Part shown: positions 9,658 through 16,844 of the stretch, in pieces
Numbering within the stretch: the stretch's first letter is position 1
How the letters are laid out: the number at the start of each line of letters is the position of its first letter
Source of the DNA: Thermoanaerobacterales bacterium UBA4880
GTDB taxonomy: Bacteria > Bacillota > Thermoanaerobacteria > Thermoanaerobacterales > UBA4877
Assembly (NCBI GenBank): GCA_002399285.1
Contig: DHDI01000013.1
Coordinates: 27,898 to 50,943 of the forward strand
Length of the DNA: 23,046 nt
Reading direction: 5' to 3'
Program-made: the position numbers and the translations under genes
The notes under the pieces: generated by a model
The model's database searches: none
Seen by the model: only the letters and a program-made list of their open reading frames with translations
Told to the model about the DNA's origin: nothing

Positions 9658-10644
9658 ATGAACACCATATTTAGAGGGAAACACCTGATAACTCTTCAGG
9701 ACTGGACCAAGGAGGAGATAGATACCGTACTGGACGTGTCCTATGATCTAAAGAGGAAACATGCCATGGGCATACCGACTCCCTACCTCAGTTACAAGAC
9801 CATATTCCTGATGTTCTTTGAGCAGTCCACCAGGACGAGGAATTCCATGGAGACGGGCATAACCCAGTTGGGTGGGCATGCCAATTTTCTCGACACAAGT
9901 ACGATGCAGGTGGCCCATGCGGAGTCCGCCAAGGACACCGCGATAATCCTCGGAAGGTTCGGCGAGGCCATAGCCTGCAGAAACTGCTTCTGGGACGTCG
10001 GCAATGAATATCTTGAGGAGATGGCGGCCAATACCACTGTGCCGGTCATCAATCTGCAGACCGACCTGTATCACCCGATGCAGGTGCTGGCCGACCTGAT
10101 GACCATACAGGAAAAGCTGGGCATGAACACGAGGCACTTGAAGGTATCCGTCATATGGGCCTATGCCACCACTCACAAAAAGCCCATCTCCGTACCCGTA
10201 TCCCAGGTGCTTCTATTCCCGAGGTATGGTATGGACGTGACTCTGGCATATCCCGAGGGATACAAACTGCCGGACTTTGTGATAGACCAGGCTAAAGAAA
10301 ATGCTGAAAAATACGGAGGCAGCCTGACCATAACCGGCGATATGGAAAAGGCATACAGGGATGCCGACGTCGTGTTCCCCAAAAACTGGGGCAGCTGGGT
10401 CACCAATCAGAGCAGCGAGGTCATAGACTCTACGCTGGAGTCCAATAAGGGTTGGATATGTACGGAGGATATGATGGCTCTTACAAACAAGGACTGCCTG
10501 TATATGCACGCGCTGCCTGCGGACAGGGGCAACGAGGTCGTAGATTCGGTGATAGACGGTCCGCACTCCGTGATCTATGATGAGGCGGAAAACAGGCTGC
10601 ACACCGCAAAGGCAGTCATGGCGCTAACCATGGGCGGGAGATAA
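9658..10644 (+). CDS. ygeW: YgeW-family carbamoyltransferase-like protein
   Basis: A 328-residue member of the aspartate/ornithine carbamoyltransferase superfamily. The carbamoyl-phosphate motif is present as QSTRTR near residues 57-62, the HPxQ motif as YHPMQVLAD near residue 140, and the HxLP motif as MHALPADRG near residue 282. YgeW is a knotted carbamoyltransferase of uncertain substrate, found in urate-degrading and selenium-hydroxylase gene clusters. In a fermenter it may run backwards to give carbamoyl phosphate, and then ATP, from a carbamoylated purine breakdown product; this is inference. The frame is open upstream to 9505, but that part overlaps ygeY. The ATG at 9658 has an AGGAGGA site seven bases ahead, so it is the chosen start. 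The 44-base gap before it shows no hairpin. Confidence 0.9.
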   Translation: MNTIFRGKHLITLQDWTKEEIDTVLDVSYDLKRKHAMGIPTPYLSYKTIFLMFFEQSTRTRNSMETGITQLGGHANFLDTSTMQVAHAESAKDTAIILGRFGEAIACRNCFWDVGNEYLEEMAANTTVPVINLQTDLYHPMQVLADLMTIQEKLGMNTRHLKVSVIWAYATTHKKPISVPVSQVLLFPRYGMDVTLAYPEGYKLPDFVIDQAKENAEKYGGSLTITGDMEKAYRDADVVFPKNWGSWVTNQSSEVIDSTLESNKGWICTEDMMALTNKDCLYMHALPADRGNEVVDSVIDGPHSVIYDEAENRLHTAKAVMALTMGGR

Positions 10645-10667
10645 AATAAGCTTAAGGGGGGAAGATC

Positions 10668-11924
10668 ATGCGGAATATTTTGACAAGGGAACAGGCTGTC
10701 CTTGAGGCCGGAAGATGCCTGTACTGCTACGATGCGCCGTGCGAAAAGGCATGTCCGAGTGCCGTACCCGTGCCGGAATTCATAAGGTCCATAACGACAG
10801 GCAATCTCAAGGGAGCCATGGAGATAATAACGGAAGCCAATCCCATGATAGATATATGCGGGGAGTTGTGTCCGGCCTTTTGCCAGGACGTATGTACCAG
10901 GACACAAATCAATTCCCCTATACGGATAAGGGAGCTCCACAGGTATGTGACGGGAAATGCGGATATGGCGGAAAACCTGGAGGTCCCTGCGGCAAAGGGC
11001 GGCAAGGTCGCCATAATAGGAGGCGGACCGGCTGGCCTGGCCTGTGCGCGGGAGCTGCGGCTGAAGGGATATAGTCCTTACGTCTATGAGAAAGACAAGC
11101 CGGGAGGAATACCCATGCAGGAGGTATCTTCGGGCAGACTGCCGGAAGACAGGGCAGGACGGGAGACGGGATTTATAAACGATAATTTTGTATCCGGCGT
11201 AATAGACGAGGATGTGGATTCAGCGCAGGAGCTGCTAAAGAGCTATGACGCGGTATTCGTATCGGCGGGCCTGGCCGAAGAACGCGATCTCGGCATACCC
11301 GGTGAGTCCCTCAAGGGCGTATACAAGGCGAGGGAAATACTCAGGGACATAAAGAACGGGGTAAGATCCAAGGCAGGCAAGAGGATAGGGGTGATAGGCG
11401 GCGGGAATGTGGCAGTGGAAACAGCGGCGGCATTAAAGGCCGAGGACCCATCCAGGGACGTGGAGATCATTTACAGGCGGGGCATGAAGGAGATAAAGGC
11501 CTTTGCCGACGAGATAGAGGAGGCCAACGAGCTGGGCGTGACGTTCCAGTTCATGTCTATACCTAAGGAAATAAAGGGCGGCGGCCGCGTGGAGGGTATA
11601 CTGCTTACGAGGGCGCACCTGGGAGAGCCGGACGCATCGGGCAGGAGAAGGCCGCAGCCGGTACCCGGTTCGGACTTTACCATACCGCTGGATACCATAG
11701 TCGTTGCCGTGGGACAGCAGGCGGATAAGGCGTTTCCCGGCATAAGCAGGAAGGCGGACGGGCTTATAGATACCGGCGAGGATATGATGACGAACATTAA
11801 GGGCATATTCGCCGGAGGGGATATCGTCCGCGGCGCTTCCACCATAGTGGAGTGCGCATCCGACGGGAAGTCAGCGGCTTTGAAGATAGCGAAGTTTATC
11901 GAAGGGGGAGTTATGAATGTATAA
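10668..11924 (+). CDS. preT: NAD-dependent dihydropyrimidine dehydrogenase, PreT-like FAD/iron-sulfur subunit
   Basis: A 418-residue flavoprotein like E. coli PreT (about 412) and the small chain of glutamate synthase. It opens with a cysteine-rich iron-sulfur region, CLYCYDAPCEKACP near residues 18-31, then CGELCPAFCQDVC near residues 65-77. An FAD-binding IIGGGPAGLA follows near residue 117, and an NAD(P)-binding VIGGGNVAVE near residue 243. Its role is to take electrons from or give them to NAD(H) and pass them to PreA. The start overlaps nothing: it lies 23 bases after ygeW with a GGGGGGAAG site. The stop overlaps preA by eight bases, so the two subunits are made together. It is much shorter than YgfK (about 1030 residues), the related protein in the E. 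coli urate cluster, so this locus may use PreTA for that redox step. Confidence 0.87.
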   Translation: MRNILTREQAVLEAGRCLYCYDAPCEKACPSAVPVPEFIRSITTGNLKGAMEIITEANPMIDICGELCPAFCQDVCTRTQINSPIRIRELHRYVTGNADMAENLEVPAAKGGKVAIIGGGPAGLACARELRLKGYSPYVYEKDKPGGIPMQEVSSGRLPEDRAGRETGFINDNFVSGVIDEDVDSAQELLKSYDAVFVSAGLAEERDLGIPGESLKGVYKAREILRDIKNGVRSKAGKRIGVIGGGNVAVETAAALKAEDPSRDVEIIYRRGMKEIKAFADEIEEANELGVTFQFMSIPKEIKGGGRVEGILLTRAHLGEPDASGRRRPQPVPGSDFTIPLDTIVVAVGQQADKAFPGISRKADGLIDTGEDMMTNIKGIFAGGDIVRGASTIVECASDGKSAALKIAKFIEGGVMNV

Positions 11925-13152
11925 GAAAAAGGATATATCCGTAGATTTTCTGGGCATACACCTGGAAAATCCCTTCATACTCTCCGCAGCGCCTCCCACC
12001 GACGAGCTGGAGATAGTTGCCGACGGGCTTAAGGCCGGATGGGCCGGCGCGATCCTCAAGACGACCTCGGTGGAAAATAACCCCGTAGGCCTGAAGTATC
12101 CCATGATGTCGTCCTTCGGACCGCAGGCCAGGAAAGTCACCGGTCTGGGCAATATCGACCTGATATCGCAGTACCATATAGACGACATAGAGAAGAGGGT
12201 AAGGATACTGAAGGAGGCATTCCCGGACAAGATGATAGGGGCCTCCATAATGGGCTCGAAAAAAGAGGATTGGCAGGGACTAGTCCGCAGACTAAAAAAG
12301 GCTGGAGTCGATCTCATAGAGTGCAGCTTCAGCTGCCCGCAGGGAAGCATGGGCGAAGCGCCGGGCAGAATGCTGGCGCAGAGCATCGAGGCTACGGAGA
12401 AGGTGGCCGGATGGGTCAAAGAAGCTGCCGGGGATACGCCGGTGCTCATAAAGATCACGCCGCAGGTCACCGACATAGTGGAGGTGGCGCAGGCGGTGAA
12501 AAGAGGAGGGGCCGACGGGATCACGGCCAGCAATACCATTCCCTCATTGATGGGGATAGATATAGATACATTCCAGCCATATCCAAGCCTGAGGGGCAAA
12601 GGTACTTACTCGGGTCTGTCCGGCCCGGCGATCTTGCCGCTCACCCTACGCACCATAGCCGAGGTGGCATCCAATGTGGATATCACGATATCCGGCAACG
12701 GAGGGGCATACAGCTGGAGGGATGTGGTCCAGATAATGGCGCTGGGTGCCGGCAACGTTCAGTTCTGCACTCTGCCCATGGCGTATGGCTTCAGGACGAT
12801 AGAGGACTTAAAGAGCGGCCTGGCCCATTATCTGTCGGATAAAGGTTTTGCATCTCCCATGGATATCATAGGAAAGGCGCTGCCCAATTTAAAACAGCAC
12901 GACGAGCTGCCTTCACCTTATACGCGGGCCGAACTCGCCGATGAAAAGTGCATAGGCTGCGGCCTGTGCTTCAACTCATGCAGGGACGGCGGCCACAGGG
13001 CTATAGACTGGGACGGGGACGGCAGGCGGCCGCGCATAGATGAAGAAAGGTGCGTGGGATGCGCCATGTGTATGCAGGTCTGTCCCGTCGACGCCATCAG
13101 AATGAAGGAAAGGGAAGATGACTGGACGAGTTATTTTGTCATCGGGAGATGA
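11917..13152 (+). CDS. preA: Dihydropyrimidine dehydrogenase-type FMN/iron-sulfur subunit (PreA-like)
   Basis: A 411-residue protein with a dihydroorotate-dehydrogenase-like FMN barrel (residues about 5-330) and a C-terminal ferredoxin domain. The latter has two [4Fe-4S] motifs, CIGCGLCFNSC near residues 347-357 and CVGCAMCMQVCP near residues 378-389. Layout and length match E. coli PreA, which with PreT reduces uracil and thymine with NADH. The barrel shows CSFSCPQ near residue 134, LIKITPQVTDI near residue 178 and GADGITASNT near residue 200, all typical. The loop that carries the catalytic cysteine in mammalian dihydropyrimidine dehydrogenase has no cysteine here (the aligned residue by eye is alanine, in the RMLAQ stretch). 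The substrate could therefore be a pyrimidine or a purine-derived ring. The gene overlaps preT by eight bases. Confidence 0.87.
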   Translation: MYKKKDISVDFLGIHLENPFILSAAPPTDELEIVADGLKAGWAGAILKTTSVENNPVGLKYPMMSSFGPQARKVTGLGNIDLISQYHIDDIEKRVRILKEAFPDKMIGASIMGSKKEDWQGLVRRLKKAGVDLIECSFSCPQGSMGEAPGRMLAQSIEATEKVAGWVKEAAGDTPVLIKITPQVTDIVEVAQAVKRGGADGITASNTIPSLMGIDIDTFQPYPSLRGKGTYSGLSGPAILPLTLRTIAEVASNVDITISGNGGAYSWRDVVQIMALGAGNVQFCTLPMAYGFRTIEDLKSGLAHYLSDKGFASPMDIIGKALPNLKQHDELPSPYTRAELADEKCIGCGLCFNSCRDGGHRAIDWDGDGRRPRIDEERCVGCAMCMQVCPVDAIRMKEREDDWTSYFVIGR

Positions 13153-13156
13153 TGAT

Positions 13157-13624
13157 ATGAAGGATGTGGACATTTCATTAAAAGTCAACGGCAGGCGGTA
13201 TGATCTGACAGTACGGCCAAATATGACGCTTTTGCAGGTCATTAGGGACCGGCTTGATCTCACGGGCACCAAGGAATCCTGCGGGATGGGGGAGTGCGGT
13301 GCATGTACCGTCATAATGAACGGCAGGACGGTGAATTCATGCCTTGTGCCCGCACCTCAGGCCGACGGAGCGGATATAACCACGATCGAAGGAATAGGGA
13401 GGGCGGGGCTGCATCCTGTGCAGAAAGCCTTTATTGAAGAATGGGCCATACAGTGCGGCTACTGTACGCCGGGCATGGTGATGTCCGCCGTGTGTCTGCT
13501 GGACAAAAATCCGCAGCCCACCGAGGATGAAATAAGGGAAGCGCTGTCCGGCAATCTCTGCAGGTGCACCGGATATGCCAAGATAATCAAGGCTGTACAA
13601 AAATCTGCCGGAATGTTATACTAA
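13157..13624 (+). CDS. Second [2Fe-2S] subunit of molybdenum hydroxylase type, without adjacent partners
   Basis: A 155-residue protein with two [2Fe-2S] clusters. CGMGECGAC and a following cysteine give the C-x4-C-x2-C-x11-C ferredoxin pattern, and CGYCTPGM and CRCTGY give the second domain. It is the same family as the subunit at 1113-1595, but clearly diverged from it; the ESCGMGECGACTV form is the more common one. No FAD or molybdopterin subunit follows it. It may serve a catalytic subunit encoded elsewhere, be exchangeable with the first copy, or hand electrons to PreTA, which ends four bases upstream. The frame is open back to 13118 inside preA, but the ATG at 13157 has a GGGAG site eight bases ahead and gives the normal family N terminus, so it was chosen. 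It is the last gene of the packed operon. Confidence 0.88.
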   Translation: MKDVDISLKVNGRRYDLTVRPNMTLLQVIRDRLDLTGTKESCGMGECGACTVIMNGRTVNSCLVPAPQADGADITTIEGIGRAGLHPVQKAFIEEWAIQCGYCTPGMVMSAVCLLDKNPQPTEDEIREALSGNLCRCTGYAKIIKAVQKSAGMLY

Positions 13625-13819
13625 TTTACGTTACTTTTCATGTCCCGCCATGGCGTGATCAGAAGATAAAGTGTACCTTTGCAATGAGCTTAAGGTCCGC
13701 TGCAAAGGTCAATAAAATAATCGGCTTCCGGGATAGGCAGACAATCATGTTCGGAAGGGGTGATAGATATTCTTTTTAAAAGCCATAGTAGTACATATTA
13801 AATTATAGGAGGGGAAAAA
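13625..13819 (+). promoter_or_regulatory. 195-base leader ahead of the purine permease, with two predicted hairpins
   Basis: No gene is seen in this gap. Hairpin 1 has a perfect nine-base stem, ACCTTTGCA at 13675-13683 with TGCAAAGGT at 13701-13709, around a 17-base loop. Hairpin 2 has a six-base stem, CTTCCG at 13725-13730 with CGGAAG at 13752-13757, around a 21-base loop. GGCTT at 13723-13727 can instead pair with AAGCC at 13780-13784, which would break hairpin 2. A perfect ten-base palindrome CGCCATGGCG sits at 13646-13655. There is no T-run terminator, so the upstream operon may read through. A TTTAAA/TATTAA pair around 13776-13805 is too weak to call as a promoter. The place ahead of a purine permease suggests metabolite control, but the conserved core of the guanine/adenine riboswitch was not found. 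Confidence 0.4.
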
Positions 13820-15274
13820 ATGGCCGACAAAAGCAATGATGTATTTCAGCAGCGGGGTTTTCTTGACAGACATTTTTACTTGGCCGAGAATGGGACAGAT
13901 GTCAAAACAGAAGCAATAGCCGGATTGACTACCTTTGTGACAATGGCTTACATAATATTCGTCAATCCTTCCATACTCATGCAGGCAGGAATGAACTCCC
14001 AGGGCCTATTGGGAGCGGATGCAGTAAATGCCGGACTGAATACGGCCAATGATCCGGTCATCGGCGCCGTATTTGTGGCAACTATTCTTGCTTCCGTTGT
14101 GGCAACGCTCATAATGGGTCTCTTTGCCAATTCTCCCTTTGCCCTGGCGCCAGGCATGGGCATGAACGCATTTTTCACTTTTACCGTCGTACTCACACTG
14201 CATTATTCATGGCAGGCAGCCTTGGCCATCGTATTCATCAGCGGCATAGTAAACATACTTATAACTGCCACCAGCCTGCGGATGATGATCGTGAATGCAA
14301 TTCCGGAATCGCTTAAAAAAGCTATCGGAGCCGGCATAGGCCTCTTCATCGCTTTGGTGGGAATGATTAACTCCGGCATCGTGGTGGGGAATCCGGACAC
14401 CTTGATAACGCTCGGCTCCTTTAAATCTGCCGGAACGCTGCTTGCTATAATAGGGCTTGTCATTACCGCCGTTTTGATGGTATTGAATGTAAAAGGCTCC
14501 ATGCTCTTGGGAATAATAATTACGACTTTAATAGGCATACCCATGGGGGTCACGACAATACCCGAAAGCTTCAGATTTTTTGCCATGCCGCCGAGTTTGG
14601 CTCCCACGCTGTTTAAACTAAATTTCGGCGAACTTGTAAGGCTGACGCCCGGGAGTTCCATGGGAGCGGTGTTTATGGGACTGACAACCGTGCTCATTGC
14701 CTTCATTCTTTCAGACATGTTTGACACCATCGGCACTTTTATAGGGGTAAGTGAAAAGACGGGGGTTCTTAAGGAAAATCCGAAGGAACCCAAGAGGTCA
14801 GGTGCGTTCCCGACCAAGATGGAGAGGGCGCTGTTTGCCGATGCCACGGCCACTTCCATCGGCGCGCTGCTTGGTACCAGCAACACCACCACGTTTGTGG
14901 AAAGCTCTGCGGGTATAAGCGAGGGCGGGAGGACGGGACTTACGTCAGTCTTTGTTTCACTGCTTTTCCTGATATCCCTGTTCTTTGCTCCCGTAGTGGG
15001 ATTGGTTCCCACTCAGGCGACTGCTCCGGCACTCATCATAGTGGGCGTGCTTATGATGTCTCCTATAATGAGCATAAACTTCGATGATTTCAGCGAAGCC
15101 TTCCCGGCGTTTATGACGATCGTCATGATGCCTTTCAGCTATAGTATCGCCAATGGGTTGGCAGCCGGATTTATATTCTATCCGGTGGTTAAGCTGGTAA
15201 TGGGGAAGGGCAAGGAAGTAAGTCCGATAATGTATGTGTTTGCCGTATTGTTCATATTGAGATTTATACTGTAA
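13820..15274 (+). CDS. AzgA-type purine permease (NCS2/COG2252 family)
   Basis: A 484-residue, very hydrophobic membrane protein of the AzgA/PbuG-like branch of nucleobase permeases. It would bring hypoxanthine, guanine, adenine or a related purine into the cell with protons. Family marks are GLTTFVTMAYIIFVNP near residues 35-50, GMGMNAFFTF near residue 110, DMFDTIGTFIGV near residue 300 and NTTTFVESSAGISEGGRTG near residues 355-373, the part expected to form the substrate site. It is somewhat longer than B. subtilis PbuG (about 440). The ATG follows an AGGAGGGG site at 13808-13815. It is the natural supplier of substrate for the upstream catabolic operon. The exact purine cannot be told from the sequence; a urate/xanthine carrier is less likely because those usually belong to the other NCS2 branch. 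Confidence 0.9.
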   Translation: MADKSNDVFQQRGFLDRHFYLAENGTDVKTEAIAGLTTFVTMAYIIFVNPSILMQAGMNSQGLLGADAVNAGLNTANDPVIGAVFVATILASVVATLIMGLFANSPFALAPGMGMNAFFTFTVVLTLHYSWQAALAIVFISGIVNILITATSLRMMIVNAIPESLKKAIGAGIGLFIALVGMINSGIVVGNPDTLITLGSFKSAGTLLAIIGLVITAVLMVLNVKGSMLLGIIITTLIGIPMGVTTIPESFRFFAMPPSLAPTLFKLNFGELVRLTPGSSMGAVFMGLTTVLIAFILSDMFDTIGTFIGVSEKTGVLKENPKEPKRSGAFPTKMERALFADATATSIGALLGTSNTTTFVESSAGISEGGRTGLTSVFVSLLFLISLFFAPVVGLVPTQATAPALIIVGVLMMSPIMSINFDDFSEAFPAFMTIVMMPFSYSIANGLAAGFIFYPVVKLVMGKGKEVSPIMYVFAVLFILRFIL

Positions 15275-15310
15275 CTCTCAACCGGAAATATATCATACTG
15301 ATTAATATTA

Positions 15311-15344
15311 AAAAATCCGACAGTAAAGCACTGCCGGATTTTTT
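15311..15344 (+). terminator. Rho-independent terminator after the purine permease
   Basis: AAAAATCCGACAGT at 15311-15324 pairs with ACTGCCGGATTTTT at 15330-15343, with one A-C mismatch and a five-base AAAGC loop. The 3' arm ends in a six-T run at 15339-15344. The A-rich 5' arm means it could also stop transcription from the other strand. Confidence 0.9.
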
Positions 15345-15355
15345 AATGCCCCCTG

Positions 15356-15384
15356 CTGATTTTTATTATGTTCTGGATTATAAT
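15356..15384 (+). promoter_or_regulatory. Promoter for the DUF155-cyclo-ligase-uppP operon
   Basis: A perfect -10 TATAAT lies at 15379-15384. At a 17-base spacing the -35 would be CTGATT at 15356-15361, a fair match. The predicted transcript start near 15391 lies downstream of the ATG at 15389, which helps to place the start of the next gene at 15410. Confidence 0.6.
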
Positions 15385-15409
15385 ATAAATGTATGGGGGT
15401 CGTTTTTTT

Positions 15410-16234
15410 ATGGAGAGTATCAAATTCACCGCGGTGAGCCTATGTGAGGAGATCAAGCTGAATGACGTTGCCAAACGCTTCGGTATAGACCGGGAATTCG
15501 AATGGGCTGTGCCGCTGCTTCTTTCACAGGAGAATTTAAAGGGAATAGTGAATATGCCGGAAGACAAATCGGTATTTTTATTTTCATTCGGGTCGGTCGT
15601 ATTTTTGAATTTTGAACGTCATGATATGACGGATTTTGTGGAGTATCTGGGCAGAATATATGACGAGCTGCAAGACACGGACTTCGAATATACGGATGAC
15701 TATAGCCTTGAGATCAAACCGGACAGGGAGCTTTCCGTTGACTATGACCTCATGGTCGTACCGTCTCTGGAGGAGTTCCACGCGTACATAATCTCTACCA
15801 TATTGGCAAAATCCGTGGCTATGGACAGGATAGAGTCGGGTATAAACCAGGTGCTGGACGATGTGGAGGCTATAATAAAGTATTTGGAGAAGGGGCATCT
15901 GAAGATATCCGATGAGCGCCTGGCCAAGATCTCGGGTAAAATACTGAGTTTTAAGTACAATACCATTTCCTATGTCATGCTGCTGGATAAGCCGGACATG
16001 ACTTGGGTGAACGAACAGAGCGAGGAGCTCTACAACAGGCTGGAAGAACTTTTTGAGCTGAAGGATCGGTATGAGAAGATACGGCTTAAGACGGAGACGC
16101 TGCTGGATATAACGGACGTATTTACCGGCCTGGTCCATGCCAGACGGGGCGCCAGACTGGATATAGTGGTGATAATCCTGATCGCCGTGGAAATGTTCGT
16201 CAATATACTTATCTTTTTATTGGGAGGCAAGTAG
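15410..16234 (+). CDS. RMD1/DUF155 family protein with C-terminal membrane anchor
   Basis: A 274-residue protein of the RMD1/YagE (DUF155) family. Recognisable parts are the FLFSFGSVVFLNF strand near residues 55-67, the central helical region with LAKSVAMDRIE near residue 133, the ISDERLAKISGKIL helix, and a C-terminal hydrophobic segment, LDIVVIILIAVEMFVNILIFLL, near residues 250-271. That segment is one membrane helix ending in GGK. Eukaryotic relatives include mitochondrial RMND1 and yeast Rmd1; the bacterial role is unknown. The frame is open from ATG 15389, but the -10 box at 15379-15384 puts the transcript start after that codon, and the GGGGG at 15394-15398 suits ATG 15410 better. The next gene starts 10 bases after it, so it is the first gene of a three-gene operon, with no evident functional link to its neighbours. 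Confidence 0.82.
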   Translation: MESIKFTAVSLCEEIKLNDVAKRFGIDREFEWAVPLLLSQENLKGIVNMPEDKSVFLFSFGSVVFLNFERHDMTDFVEYLGRIYDELQDTDFEYTDDYSLEIKPDRELSVDYDLMVVPSLEEFHAYIISTILAKSVAMDRIESGINQVLDDVEAIIKYLEKGHLKISDERLAKISGKILSFKYNTISYVMLLDKPDMTWVNEQSEELYNRLEELFELKDRYEKIRLKTETLLDITDVFTGLVHARRGARLDIVVIILIAVEMFVNILIFLLGGK

Positions 16235-16244
16235 AGGGGGTGCC

Positions 16245-16844
16245 GTGAGAGTGACTAAAAGGGAAGTCAGGTCCGAGGTCTTATCTATGAGGGAGAAGTT
16301 ATCCGACGAAGCCGTTGCTTCTATGAGCGGCAGCATTATAGAGAGGTTGGAAGATTTTCCTGCCTATGTTTCGGCCGGCGTCGTCATGGCCTATATGGAC
16401 TACAGGAAAGAGGTAATGACCACACGGCTTATCGAGAGAGCACTGGCGTCGGGCAAGAGGATAGTCCTTCCGCTTACGGTCCCGGAGCAACGTCGGCTGC
16501 TGCTTATCGAGGTCAGGGATATAAAGAATGACATTGCGGAAGGATTTAAGGGAATAAGGGAGCCTGTCTATGATATTGCAAGGTCAGTGAACGCGGGGGA
16601 GGTTGACCTGGTGATAGTGCCGGGTGTAGTATTTGACGCGAGGGGCTATCGCATAGGTTACGGCGGCGGCTACTATGACAGGTTTTTGATGAATACCGGC
16701 GCCTGCAAGGTCGGCCTGGCCTTTGAAATGCAGATGCGCCCTGTCACGGAAGAAGAACATGACATAAAGATGGATTATATAATTACGGAGAAAAGAATGA
16801 TAGAATGTAAATATATACACAATGAAAGGAATGATGCATTATGA
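16245..16844 (+). CDS. 5-formyltetrahydrofolate cyclo-ligase
   Basis: A 199-residue protein of the MTHFS/YgfA family, which uses ATP to turn 5-formyltetrahydrofolate into 5,10-methenyltetrahydrofolate. The diagnostic C-terminal motif is present as PGVVFDARGYRIGYGGGYYDRFL, near residues 125-147, with the ATP-binding glycine-rich loop and YYDRFL. The N terminus KREVRSEVLSMREKLS matches the family's basic first helix. The start is GTG at 16245, four bases after AGAGGGGG. A second GTG at 16251, giving VTKREVR, has better spacing and would be equally acceptable. The stop overlaps uppP in an ATGA arrangement. One-carbon metabolism is relevant to purine fermentation in clostridia, but this gene sits in a different transcription unit, so the link is only general. 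Confidence 0.93.
   Translation: MRVTKREVRSEVLSMREKLSDEAVASMSGSIIERLEDFPAYVSAGVVMAYMDYRKEVMTTRLIERALASGKRIVLPLTVPEQRRLLLIEVRDIKNDIAEGFKGIREPVYDIARSVNAGEVDLVIVPGVVFDARGYRIGYGGGYYDRFLMNTGACKVGLAFEMQMRPVTEEEHDIKMDYIITEKRMIECKYIHNERNDAL

Noticed and set aside
13625..13819. Guanine/adenine riboswitch ahead of the purine permease.
   Set aside because: Two hairpins are present, but they are not enclosed in a common stem and the conserved three-way-junction bases of the purine riboswitch were not found.
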